DNA of 64,000 bases, taken from Novosphingobium sp. (GTDB taxonomy: Bacteria; Pseudomonadota; Alphaproteobacteria; Sphingomonadales; Sphingomonadaceae). The position numbers and the translations under genes were made by a program. This document shows, piece after piece, positions 33,767-42,369 of this stretch; within the stretch, counting starts at the first letter, position 1; each line of letters opens with the position of its first letter. The DNA is taken from positions 1 through 64,000 of the forward strand of contig NZ_JAIXPP010000003.1 in NCBI RefSeq assembly GCF_027486195.1, given 5' to 3'. A model generated the notes under the pieces. The model was given only the letters and a program-made list of their open reading frames with translations. It was not told where the DNA came from and made no database searches.

Positions 33767-35746
33767 ATGGCGCGCCGCACACCCCCTTCCCCGTCCGAAA
33801 ACCACTCCGGGCCGCAAGTGCCGGAGCCCCTGCTCCCGCAGGCCTCGGAGCGGTTCAACGAGGACAAGGCGACCTACACCGTGCGCGGTTCGGACCAGCC
33901 GGATATCGAGCGCGGTGTCGCCGCGATCCGCGAGGTTGTCGCCACGCTGAAGCCCAAGCCCGGCGTCTACCGCATGCACGATGCGCGCGGCGATGTGCTC
34001 TATGTCGGCAAGGCGCGTGCGCTGAAGAACCGTGTGGCGAACTACACCCAGGTCGATCGCCTGCCCCAGCGGCTCAAGCGCATGGTCAGCCAGACCCGCT
34101 CGATGACCATCGTCACCACCAATTCCGAGGCCGAGGCACTGCTGCTCGAAGCGCAGCTGATCAAGCGCTACCGCCCGCCCTACAACGTGCTGCTGCGCGA
34201 CGATAAATCGTTCCCCTTCATCCTCCTGCGCGCCGATCATGCCTTCCCGCGCATCAGCAAACATCGCGGCGCGCGGCGCGCCAAGGGCAACTACTACGGC
34301 CCCTTCGCCAGCGCCGGTTCGGTCAACACCACGATCAACGCGCTGCAGAAGCTGTTCCTGCTGCGCAGCTGCAACGATGGCTACATGTCGCGCCGCGATC
34401 GCCCCTGCCTGCTCTATCAGATCAAGCGCTGCTCGGCCCCCTGCGTCGACCGCATCAGCGAGGCGGACTACGCCGAGCTCGTGCGGCAGGCGAAGGACTT
34501 CCTCGGCGGCAAATCGGGCGCGGTGCAGAAGGAAATCGAAACGCAGATGAGCGCGGCCGCCGAAGCGCTGGATTATGAGCGCGCGGCCATGTTGCGGGAT
34601 CGTCTGCGCGCCGCGACCTTCATCCAGGGCAGCCAGGCGGTGAACGCCGAAGGCGTCGGCGATGCGGACGTGTTCGCGATCGCGAGCAAGGGCGGCCAGA
34701 TCAGCATCCAGGCGTTCTTTATCCGGGGCGGCCAGAACTGGGGCCACCGCGCCTTCTTCCCCGGCCATACCGAGGGGCTGGAGGAGCACGAGGTCATGAC
34801 CAGCTTCCTCGCCCAGTTCTACGAGGAAGTCCCCCCGCCGCGCCTGATCCTCGTCGACCGCGAGCTGCCCGAAGCCGACCTTCTCGCCGAAGCGCTCCAC
34901 GGCGCGGCGGGCGGCAAGGTCGAAGTCTCGGTCCCCCAGCGCGGCGATCGCCGCCGCCTGATGGAACAGGCGCAGCGCAACGCGGTCGAAGCGCTCGAAC
35001 GCCGCCTTGCGGAAAGCGGCACCAAGGCCCGCACCTGGCGCGAAATGGCCGAATTCCTCGAACTCGGCGAAGCGCCCCAGCGCGTCGAAGTCTACGACAA
35101 CTCCCACGTGCAGGGCGCGCATGCACTCGGCGCGATGATCGTCGCGGGGCCGGAAGGTTTCCTCACCGGCCAATACCGCAAGTGGAACATCAAGACCGCG
35201 CAGACCAACGACGATTTCGGCATGATGCGCGAAGTCTTCCAGCGCCGCTTTGCAAAAGCTCAGGACGACGATCCAGACCGCGAGGCTGGCATGTGGCCCG
35301 ATCTCGTCCTCATCGACGGCGGCAAGGGGCAGCTCAACGCCGCGCGCGAGACGCTGGAGGCCATGGGGATCGAGGATGTCAACCTCATCGGCATCGCCAA
35401 AGGCCCGCACCACGGGCGCGATGGGCGCGAGGTTTTTCACTTCATGGACGGGCGCGAGAAGATGCTACCCGTCAATTCACCCGTCCTGTTCCACCTCCAG
35501 CGCCTGCGTGATGAAGTGCACCGCTTCGCCATCGGCGCGCACCGCGCCAAGCGCAGCCGGGCGATCACCGCGAGCCCGCTGGATGAAGTCCCCGGCATCG
35601 GCCCGGCGCGCAAGCGCGCGCTGCTGCTGCACTTCGGCACCGCCGGCAAGGTCCGCGCCGCCAGCCTCGAAGACCTTCAGCGCGCGCCAGGGGTAAGCGC
35701 CACGGTCGCGCAGGCAGTCTACGATTTCTACCATCCGGGCGCCTGA
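33767..35746 (+). CDS. uvrC: Excinuclease ABC subunit C
   Basis: A 659-residue UvrC with the full domain set. GIY-YIG nuclease (about 65-145; GVYRMHDARGDVLYVGKARALKNR) makes the 3' incision. The Cys-containing link includes PCLLYQIKRCSAPC. The UVR motif (EALDYERAAMLRDRL) binds UvrB. The RNase H-like endonuclease (VYDNSHVQG, LVLIDGGKGQL) makes the 5' incision. The C-terminal helix-hairpin-helix pair (DEVPGIGPARKRALLLHFG) binds DNA. A 60-residue N-terminal extension before the GIY domain is common in this group. It stands alone. Confidence 0.97.
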   Translation: MARRTPPSPSENHSGPQVPEPLLPQASERFNEDKATYTVRGSDQPDIERGVAAIREVVATLKPKPGVYRMHDARGDVLYVGKARALKNRVANYTQVDRLPQRLKRMVSQTRSMTIVTTNSEAEALLLEAQLIKRYRPPYNVLLRDDKSFPFILLRADHAFPRISKHRGARRAKGNYYGPFASAGSVNTTINALQKLFLLRSCNDGYMSRRDRPCLLYQIKRCSAPCVDRISEADYAELVRQAKDFLGGKSGAVQKEIETQMSAAAEALDYERAAMLRDRLRAATFIQGSQAVNAEGVGDADVFAIASKGGQISIQAFFIRGGQNWGHRAFFPGHTEGLEEHEVMTSFLAQFYEEVPPPRLILVDRELPEADLLAEALHGAAGGKVEVSVPQRGDRRRLMEQAQRNAVEALERRLAESGTKARTWREMAEFLELGEAPQRVEVYDNSHVQGAHALGAMIVAGPEGFLTGQYRKWNIKTAQTNDDFGMMREVFQRRFAKAQDDDPDREAGMWPDLVLIDGGKGQLNAARETLEAMGIEDVNLIGIAKGPHHGRDGREVFHFMDGREKMLPVNSPVLFHLQRLRDEVHRFAIGAHRAKRSRAITASPLDEVPGIGPARKRALLLHFGTAGKVRAASLEDLQRAPGVSATVAQAVYDFYHPGA

Positions 35747-35896
35747 AGCCGGTTCCGCTGCGCACCTGTGTTGCCCCTGCCCTATAAGGAAAGGGGCGCA
35801 TGACCAGATCAATCCATATCGACTCCGAATCTTTACTATCGTGTGATAGTGACATCTGCCTATCGCAGGCAGGTGGCAGGCGATCCGAGGGGCACG

Positions 35897-37108
35897 GTGG
35901 ACAGAGGGGCATCATACAGCGCAGGCGCGCCCGTGCGGCAATCGCCGGCACGGATGCTCGTCGTCGCGCTCGCCGCGCTGGCATTTGCGCTGGCCGTGCC
36001 GATCTCGGCGCAAGGACAGGCCACCACCGGCGTCGGCTCCCAGTTCGAGCTGACCTACTGGCAATCGGTCGAAAGCGGCAACGATCCGGCGCTCTACGAA
36101 GCTTACCTCGCGCAGTATCCGAACGGCACGTTTGCTGCGGTGGCGCGGGTCAAGCTGGTAAAACTGCGCCCACTCGCCGCCCCTGCACCCGCACCCGTAC
36201 CTGCACCCGCACCCGTACCAGCACCCGCGCAGGTCGTGCCCACACCGCAGCCCGCGCCCCCAGTCGTGACGGCGAAGGCAGCACCACCGGCACCAACGCC
36301 AACGCCGGCACCGGCACCGGCACCGGCACCCGCTCCGAAGCAGCTTGCCGCCGCAAAAGCCGCGCGCTCGGCGCCGCCATTCGCGCCCATCGTGGCCACC
36401 AGGTCCGGAGCCGAATCCGCGCCCTATGTCACCGCCGCCGAGCCGGCCGATCCCGAACCCGAAAGCAGCGACAGCGCCGCGCTGCGCCGTCTGCTCGGCG
36501 CGCTGGGGGATAGCCAGCGCCTCGGCGCGCCCTCGCCCACCCCGATTGTCGAGGTGGCCGAAGTAGGCCCCGCGCAAGACTCCGCCCCGCTCGCCCCCGC
36601 CGCCGCTCCGCTGGCGGTTCCCGCAGCGGCCCCGTCCCGCCTTGTCGAAGTTGCCGGACCGCCGGTTGCCGTGCCCGATGCAGCAGCACTCTCGGCCAGC
36701 GCGGCACCGGCGGGGGATCCGCGCCCGATCGCGGTCGGCCCGCTGCCCACCGGCTTCGTCCTGCCGCCACGCCCGCAGCTCGCAGCAATCCCGCCGCTCG
36801 CTTTCCCCGCCAGCTTCTGCTCGGCCGAGGCGCGCAATGCCTTCCACGATCAGACTTATATCACGGCCGTCGAAGCGGCGAAGCGCAACAACGATGCGAC
36901 GATCGCCTACATGCATCAGCTTCAGGATCTCTACGATACCAACCAGCTCAGCGGCGATATCAATCCGATGAACGCGGTCGCCGCCGAGGCCCGCGCCTAT
37001 GGCCCGGTCGCCGCAGCCGCCTTCACCGCCCAATCGGCGCTGGTCAGCGCGTTCAACACGCTGATGGCAGTGCCGATCCGGGCGTGCGAGACTGCGAAGC
37101 AGCCGTGA
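35897..37108 (+). CDS. Secreted Pro/Ala-rich protein of unknown function
   Basis: About 403 residues. The N-terminal hydrophobic segment MLVVALAALAFALAVPISAQG is a signal peptide. A short conserved-looking block follows (FELTYWQSVESGNDPALYEAYLAQYPNG), a motif known in proteins with caspase-like or Sel1 domains, where it precedes low complexity. Long AP and PAPA runs (about residues 85-160) follow, then more Ala/Pro-rich sequence and a short helical C-terminal region from about 330. The GTG at 35897 is favoured by GAGGGG upstream; ATG 35954 would start at the signal core. It overlaps the next gene by 4 bases. I cannot assign a function. Confidence 0.7.
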   Translation: MDRGASYSAGAPVRQSPARMLVVALAALAFALAVPISAQGQATTGVGSQFELTYWQSVESGNDPALYEAYLAQYPNGTFAAVARVKLVKLRPLAAPAPAPVPAPAPVPAPAQVVPTPQPAPPVVTAKAAPPAPTPTPAPAPAPAPAPKQLAAAKAARSAPPFAPIVATRSGAESAPYVTAAEPADPEPESSDSAALRRLLGALGDSQRLGAPSPTPIVEVAEVGPAQDSAPLAPAAAPLAVPAAAPSRLVEVAGPPVAVPDAAALSASAAPAGDPRPIAVGPLPTGFVLPPRPQLAAIPPLAFPASFCSAEARNAFHDQTYITAVEAAKRNNDATIAYMHQLQDLYDTNQLSGDINPMNAVAAEARAYGPVAAAAFTAQSALVSAFNTLMAVPIRACETAKQP

Positions 37109-37887
37109 CCCCGGCGCGCTTTCCGCGCGGTGCAGGGCTTGCCGGTGCCCTCGCGCTCGTGCTCGCGCCGGTCACCGCACAGGCCGCCGAAACCGCTGCG
37201 GTCTGCCCCGATGCCGCGACAGTGCAGGCTGCCCGCCTTGTCGAGTTCCAGACGATGATGATGGGCGTCGGGGTGCGCTGCCGCCATGTCGGCGTGCCGA
37301 TCAGCGATCATCTGGACGGCATGAACAGTTCGCGCCGCACCATGTTTGCCGAAGCGAACGACCGCGTCGCCAGCTTCCTGCGCAGCCTCCCCGTCAAGCC
37401 CGCGCCCGGCGCAGCCCGGCAGGTCGCGGCTGCCAGCCCCCCGGCGCCAGCCGCCCCGGCGAAGCCCGCACCTGTGAAGACGGCCCCGGCCAAGCTGGCC
37501 GCTGGCAAGTCAGCACCCGGCAAGGCAGCGCCCGGCAAGGCAGCACCCGGCAGGCGCACGCTGGCATCGACCTCCATCGCGGCAAAATCGGCCCCGGGCA
37601 CAGCGCGCAAGGCATTGCCCAACCCCGCCGCCGCGCCCCCACTTGCCGCGAAGCCCGCCGCAAAAATCTCGCGCCGCACCGATCCTTATGACCGCTACCT
37701 GACGATGATCGGAAATCAGTATGGCGGCGGCATCACCACGCTGCAGCGCTGCAAGGCCTTCGATGCCATCGTGCTCTCGCTGGCCGACAAGACCAACACC
37801 GACCGCCTGCTCACCATGGTGTCCACGTCGCTGGTGCAGGTCACCCTGCTCGAAGCCATCGTGAACTGCCCGCCGGGCAAGAAATAG
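37105..37887 (+). CDS. Secreted protein of unknown function, coupled to the preceding gene
   Basis: About 260 residues. A signal peptide (FPRGAGLAGALALVLAPVTAQA) is followed by a small domain with Cys residues (AAVCPDAATVQAARLVEFQT, GVRCRHVGV). A Pro/Ala/Lys linker carries repeats of GKxAPGKAAPG. A C-terminal domain follows (YDRYLTMIGNQYGGGITTLQRC, LLEAIVNCPPGKK) with two Cys that could form a disulphide. GTG 37105 overlaps the upstream stop codon (GTGA); an in-frame GTG at 37084 is less likely. The basic linker suggests contact with the cell wall. No family is recognised. Confidence 0.68.
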   Translation: MTPARFPRGAGLAGALALVLAPVTAQAAETAAVCPDAATVQAARLVEFQTMMMGVGVRCRHVGVPISDHLDGMNSSRRTMFAEANDRVASFLRSLPVKPAPGAARQVAAASPPAPAAPAKPAPVKTAPAKLAAGKSAPGKAAPGKAAPGRRTLASTSIAAKSAPGTARKALPNPAAAPPLAAKPAAKISRRTDPYDRYLTMIGNQYGGGITTLQRCKAFDAIVLSLADKTNTDRLLTMVSTSLVQVTLLEAIVNCPPGKK

Positions 37888-37888
37888 G

Positions 37889-38806
37889 TCAGCCTTCGCT
37901 TTTCTTCGTCAGCGGCCGGATCAGACCTTCCTGCGCCACATTGGCGATCAGCTTGCCCTCGCGCGTGAAGATCCGCCCCCGGTTGAACCCGCGCGCGCGG
38001 CCTGCCCACGGGCTGTCGCACACGTAGAGCATCCATTCGTCGGCGCGGAAATCGTCGTGAAACCAGATCGCATGATCAAGGCTGGCGCCCATCATGTTGC
38101 CCTTGGCCCAGCTGATCTCGTGCGGCAGCGTGGCGGTGCCGAGCAGCGTCATATCGCTGGCATAGGCGAGCACCGCGCGGTGGATCTTGGGATCATCGGG
38201 CAACGGCGCCACTGCGCGCATCCAGGTGTGCGACAAGGGCTCGCGCGGGGGGCCGCCCATCCAGTGCCGCGATTCCACCGGGCGCAGCTCGATCGGGCGC
38301 GGTTGCAGCATCATGTGGCGCTGCCGCTCGGGCACGCGGTCGGCATATTCGGCGCGCAAGTCCGCCTCGCTGCGCAAGCTCTCGGGCTCGGCCACCACCG
38401 GCATGTCCTCGGCGTGCTCCACCCCCGGCTCGCGCTTGTGGAACGAGGCGACCATGCTCAGGATCGGCCTCACTTTGCCATCCTCGCCTTGCTGGCTCGC
38501 GACCACGCGGCGATTGGCGAAGCTCCCGCCATCGAGATCGCGCATCACCTCGAAATCGATGCCGTAGTCCTCATTCCCGCTGCGCAGGAAATAGGCGTGG
38601 AGCGAATGGACCGGCCGGTCCGCAGGCACGGTGCGCTCGGCGCTCGCCAGCGCCTGCCCGATCACCTGCCCGCCAAACACGCGCCCTACCCCGCCCGGCT
38701 TGCGCGCCCCGGCAAAGTGGTCATTTCCGCCATCAGTAACATCGAGCAGGCGCAGCAAGCCGGCAACGAGATCAGCCGGATCGGAATTTTCGGGTGTTTC
38801 GCTCAT
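37889..38806 (-). CDS. tesB: Acyl-CoA thioesterase II
   Basis: A 305-residue double-hotdog thioesterase. Key segments are GRVFGGQVIGQALASAERT in the first hotdog, SLHAYFLRSGNEDYGIDFEVMRDLDGGSFANRRVVASQ, and in the second LPHEISWAKGNMMGASLDHAIWFHDDFRADEWMLY, with the Asp and Thr/Gln active-site region. It hydrolyses medium- and long-chain acyl-CoA to free acid and CoA. ATG 38806 begins the conserved sequence MSETPENSDP; upstream in-frame codons have no homology. Its stop lies one base from that of the convergent gene. Confidence 0.94.
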   Translation of the reverse strand: MSETPENSDPADLVAGLLRLLDVTDGGNDHFAGARKPGGVGRVFGGQVIGQALASAERTVPADRPVHSLHAYFLRSGNEDYGIDFEVMRDLDGGSFANRRVVASQQGEDGKVRPILSMVASFHKREPGVEHAEDMPVVAEPESLRSEADLRAEYADRVPERQRHMMLQPRPIELRPVESRHWMGGPPREPLSHTWMRAVAPLPDDPKIHRAVLAYASDMTLLGTATLPHEISWAKGNMMGASLDHAIWFHDDFRADEWMLYVCDSPWAGRARGFNRGRIFTREGKLIANVAQEGLIRPLTKKSEG

Positions 38807-38855
38807 GGCAGGCGGCATTGCCCAACCTGACGTTTGCGTCAACGGTAAGCTGCCT

Positions 38856-39704
38856 TCAGCCAAAGCCCGGCAGCCGCCGCAGCATGCGCCAGCCGGCTGC
38901 TTTGGCCCGGTTGTCCGCAGGCCAGCGCCCCGGCGCGCGCGGCGAAAGCCCCATGCGCCGGAGCACCGCATTGAATGCCCGCGCATCGGCTTCCGCAAAG
39001 CTCCATTCCGAACGCCACGTGATCGAAAGCGAAATCGCGCTCGCCGGTCCGTTGCGCACGTAATGCGGTGCCATCACCGGCACGTAGAGCGCCTCGCCCG
39101 GCCGCAGCTTCCACTCGGTGCCGCCGCGATCCAGCTCATCCCGCCAATAAAGCTCCCGCCCTCCGCCGGTGTGATAGGCCTCATGCGTCTCATCCGGCGC
39201 GTAGTTCGGGTTCCCTTGCGGAAACAGCGTCATCGCCTTCACGCCCGCCAGATGCAGCAGGATATTGTGCTCCGGATCAAAGTGATACGGCGTCACCCCG
39301 TTCGGGCTGGTGATGAACACGAAGCCCTGCGGCCGCAGCATCGCCCCCGTGCGCGCCTCGATCGCCGGGCGCAGCTCCTCCAGCAGCGCCAGCAGCAGCT
39401 CGCGGTAGACCGGCACCTGCTCGATGTTCTTGAGCGCGGCCCAGCTGCCCGTTTCGTTGATGCGCCGGATCGTCTCGCCGATGCCAAGGCCATTGCCCGG
39501 CGGCACGATGCCGTTGAGCCCCACCGGCAAGTCGGCGCGGTTGTATTCGCGGGATTGCTCCGGCAGCGCCTCGGCCAGGTCCGCCAGCGCATCCAGCGTC
39601 AACAGCGGATGGCCGCGCAGCTCATGCCGCAGGCGGTGCGGCACTTCGGGATAGGCAGCGGCAAAAGCGGCGCGCGCCTCTGCTTCGAACACGGTACAGC
39701 TCAT
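38856..39704 (-). CDS. Cupin-like (JmjC-type) protein
   Basis: A 282-residue protein. The middle carries an iron-binding pattern TPYHFDPEHNILLHLAG (HxD) and a later PGEALYVPVMAPHYVRNG that supplies the second His, matching cupin_8/JmjC-like oxygenase folds. The 2-oxoglutarate site (KAMTLFP) looks plausible. A C-terminal stretch SLSITWRSEWSFAEADARAFN follows. Substrate unknown. Its ATG (39704) overlaps the stop of the acyltransferase-like gene upstream (ATGA), so the two are made together and probably act on the same target. Confidence 0.75.
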   Translation of the reverse strand: MSCTVFEAEARAAFAAAYPEVPHRLRHELRGHPLLTLDALADLAEALPEQSREYNRADLPVGLNGIVPPGNGLGIGETIRRINETGSWAALKNIEQVPVYRELLLALLEELRPAIEARTGAMLRPQGFVFITSPNGVTPYHFDPEHNILLHLAGVKAMTLFPQGNPNYAPDETHEAYHTGGGRELYWRDELDRGGTEWKLRPGEALYVPVMAPHYVRNGPASAISLSITWRSEWSFAEADARAFNAVLRRMGLSPRAPGRWPADNRAKAAGWRMLRRLPGFG

Positions 39705-40867
39705 TTCAGGCCCTGCGGATTGCGAGACAGTTCGAAGGAAACGATGCAGCTAAACAGCGCGCGCCGCGCCGGGCCGCCGATGGCGATGGAAAAGCGTCCG
39801 ATCGCGCGGCGTTCGCGCCATAGCGAATCGATCATCGGATGGTCGGGCACCGCGCAGCTATCGGCCCAGCGGACGCCCGCGCGCTCCAGCAACGCCAGAT
39901 TTTCCAGCTGCAGCAGCACGCCCGGCGAAAAGCGCGAAAAGCGCTCGTCGAACGCGGTCTTGTAGGAGAAGGCCCCCGGCGGCGTGATCAGCGTCGCCAG
40001 CATGGCGATCGGCTCGCCGTCCAGTTCAAGGCTCAGCCGCTCGAGGCAGCCGCGCTCCGCCGCCGCCGTCATGCTCTCGCGAAACAGCCCCGCCGTCTCG
40101 CCCGCGCAGGCCAGCGCGCTGCCCGCGCTGCCCTTCCAGCCCCGCGCCTCCAGCGCGAGAAACTGCTCGATCCACAGCGCGATGCCTTCGCCATCGGTGC
40201 GGCGCAAGGCGGCAAGCGTGCCCTGCTCGGCCAGCCGCGCTTGCTGGCGGCGCAATTCCTTGCGCTTCTTGCCCGGCAGCGCATGCTCCAGATAGGCCGA
40301 CGGCCCCAGCGGTGAAGCCAGCATCGCGCGCTCTTCGCGGTGGACCAGCACGATCTGCCGGCGCTGCCGCGCGCCCACCGCCAGCAGCGCCTCGGCCAGC
40401 GCCGTCTCTAGCGGCAGCGAGGCCGCGTGGAGGAAGGCCGCCAGCCCGGCGTTGCGGTCCGCCCAGTCGAGCAGCGCTTCCCAGAACGCTTCCTCGGCCC
40501 CTTGCGCCACCAGCGGCGCACCGAGGAAGGCATTGGCATGGAGCCACACCGCCAGATGCGGCAGCGGGTGCTGGCCATAGCGCCGCGCGCGCTGCAAGGG
40601 CAGCAGTGCCTGCGGGGCATCCCCCCGCATCAGCGCGGCGATGTGGATGCGCTCCTGCGGATCGAACCGCGCAAGGCCAGGCAGCAGGTACCATGGCTCG
40701 AAAAACGGATTGGGCGTGCCCACCCGCGCCGCCAGCGCATCCCATCCAGCGCGCGCATCCGGCGAATCCCATGCGCGCCATGGCAGCACGGCAAAGCTGG
40801 CATCAGCCTCGCCCGCTCCGGGAAGGCGTGCCTTCCCCGGCCGTATGGTAAAGGATGCGTCGTTCAA
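39701..40867 (-). CDS. GNAT-type acyltransferase of the BioF2/CelD group
   Basis: A 388-residue protein. It has the two-lobed GNAT form of the CelD/BioF2-like group: TPNPFFEPWYLLPGLARF near the N-terminus, the basic segment GKKRKELRRQQARLAEQG in the middle, and the second GNAT half, with LDGEPIAMLATLITPPGAFSYKTAFDERFSRFSPGVLLQLE for acyl donor binding. Members transfer acyl or aminoacyl groups, often in exopolysaccharide or cell-wall synthesis; the acceptor here is unknown. First gene of the pair with the cupin-like protein. The ATG at 40867 lies in a 190-base gap from the APC permease. Confidence 0.78.
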   Translation of the reverse strand: MNDASFTIRPGKARLPGAGEADASFAVLPWRAWDSPDARAGWDALAARVGTPNPFFEPWYLLPGLARFDPQERIHIAALMRGDAPQALLPLQRARRYGQHPLPHLAVWLHANAFLGAPLVAQGAEEAFWEALLDWADRNAGLAAFLHAASLPLETALAEALLAVGARQRRQIVLVHREERAMLASPLGPSAYLEHALPGKKRKELRRQQARLAEQGTLAALRRTDGEGIALWIEQFLALEARGWKGSAGSALACAGETAGLFRESMTAAAERGCLERLSLELDGEPIAMLATLITPPGAFSYKTAFDERFSRFSPGVLLQLENLALLERAGVRWADSCAVPDHPMIDSLWRERRAIGRFSIAIGGPARRALFSCIVSFELSRNPQGLK

Positions 40868-40953
40868 AATCGGGCCTCCAGCCTCAAGGGCTAGCAGTCC
40901 GGACCGAACAGGCGGTTAACGACTAGGCATATTCCGTTACATTTCGCGCAGGT

Positions 40954-42324
40954 TTACGCCGGCAAAGCGCCGCCCCGCGCATTGCGCCACCAGCCGATGG
41001 AAAGCGGGATGAAGCCTAGCGCCAGCCCGCCGATACCCACCGTCAGCACAATCGGGCTGAAGGTCGGGATCACCCAGGCCGCCACGAGGGTCATGAACAG
41101 CGCGCCGATCAGCGGCATCACCACATGGGTGAACGCCTCGCGCATGTCCGTCCGCAGCAGCCCCCGGAAATGCCAGGCCGAGGCATAGCCCGTCAGCCCC
41201 ATGTAGAAGCAGATCTGCAGCCCGATCGCCTCGATCGAACTCTCAAGGATCGCCGCGACCGAGGGCATGTAGGACGCCGCAAACAGCAGCACGAGGCCGA
41301 GCGCCCAGATCACCAGCGTCGCCGCCCACGGCGTCTGCCACTCCTGATGCACGGCGGCATAGCGCGGATGCAACACGCCCGCGCGCGCCATCGAATACAT
41401 GCTGCGGCTGAACTGCAGGATCTGCGTCTCCAGCGCGCCCACCGTGCTCAGCACCGTCGCCAGCACGACGAGGTAGCTCCACGGCGCAGGGAAGATCTTG
41501 GCCGAAATCGCATAGAGCACATTGGTATTGGCTGCGGCGATTTCCTTGTCGGAAAGCGCGATCAGCACCACCGTCATCAGGATCACGAAAAACACGATGA
41601 GGTTGATCATCGCCCAGAACGCCCCTTTGGAGGCGTCCTCCGGCTCGGTCTCCTCGCCCAGGTTCATCGTCACGTCCCAGCCCCAGTAGAAAAATACCGA
41701 GACGATGGCCCCATCGGCGAACGACTTGAACGTGAACGATCCCGGCGCGATCCACGAAAGCGCAGGCGCGTGCGCCGGGGTGGCGCCAAACCAGATCACC
41801 GCCGCGCCCAGCAATGCGACGACGATGGCCGCCTCGATCACCGTCACGATCACCTGCGCGGTGCTGGCATGCTTGATCCCGCGCAGCACGATGGCGGTCA
41901 CCAGCGTCAGCCACACCGCCGCAATCGCCGTCACCAGCGGGGTATTCTCCACCTGATCGGGCGCGAAGAGCAGCAGCGTGGCCGTCGCGGCGGGCAAAGT
42001 GGCGGAAACCATGAACACCACCGAGGCGACCATCAGCCCCCACCCGGCAAAGAAGCCCCAGGTCGGGCCAAACACCGAACCCACCCAGGCAAAAGCGGCC
42101 CCTGCATCGGGCATTACCCGGTTGAGCTTGGCAAAGGCAAACATGATGCCCAGCATGATCACGCCGCTGTAGAGCAGGCTCCCCACCGAAAGCGGCCCGA
42201 TCGCGGCATAGATCGTGCCGGTCGTAACCGCGACGGTGAAGGCAGGCGATGTCCCCGCGATCCCCATGATCGTCGATTCCAGCGCCGACAATGCGCCTTT
42301 TGCCAAGCTCTGCTGCTCGCTCAT
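40954..42324 (-). CDS. APC family amino acid/polyamine permease
   Basis: A 456-residue membrane protein with about 12 predicted helices. Signature stretches include GIAGTSPAFTVAVTTGTIYAAIGPLSVGSLLY, PDAGAAFAWVGSVFGPTWGFFAGWG in helix 2/3, and FKSFADGAIVSVFFYWGWDVTMNLGEETEP. Transport of an amino acid, amine or polyamine across the inner membrane is expected. It lies 45 bases downstream of the FCD-type GntR gene on the same strand and is probably in its transcript. The neighbours across the operator encode a glutamine-synthetase-like ligase, aminotransferase and kinase, so it likely imports their substrate. Confidence 0.9.
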   Translation of the reverse strand: MSEQQSLAKGALSALESTIMGIAGTSPAFTVAVTTGTIYAAIGPLSVGSLLYSGVIMLGIMFAFAKLNRVMPDAGAAFAWVGSVFGPTWGFFAGWGLMVASVVFMVSATLPAATATLLLFAPDQVENTPLVTAIAAVWLTLVTAIVLRGIKHASTAQVIVTVIEAAIVVALLGAAVIWFGATPAHAPALSWIAPGSFTFKSFADGAIVSVFFYWGWDVTMNLGEETEPEDASKGAFWAMINLIVFFVILMTVVLIALSDKEIAAANTNVLYAISAKIFPAPWSYLVVLATVLSTVGALETQILQFSRSMYSMARAGVLHPRYAAVHQEWQTPWAATLVIWALGLVLLFAASYMPSVAAILESSIEAIGLQICFYMGLTGYASAWHFRGLLRTDMREAFTHVVMPLIGALFMTLVAAWVIPTFSPIVLTVGIGGLALGFIPLSIGWWRNARGGALPA

Positions 42325-42369
42325 GCCATATGGTCCCCCGCGTTAACTTGATGCTTCCCCCAACACCCG

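Noticed and set aside
33209..35440. Very long open frame on the minus strand opposite uvrC.
   Set aside because: Only the first 137 codons from ATG 33622 encode a known fold (PilZ). The rest is antisense to a well-conserved uvrC and is a GC-rich shadow.
36171..36345. Short tandem DNA repeat as a possible CRISPR or minisatellite.
   Set aside because: It is in-frame coding for the AP/PAPA linker of a secreted protein.
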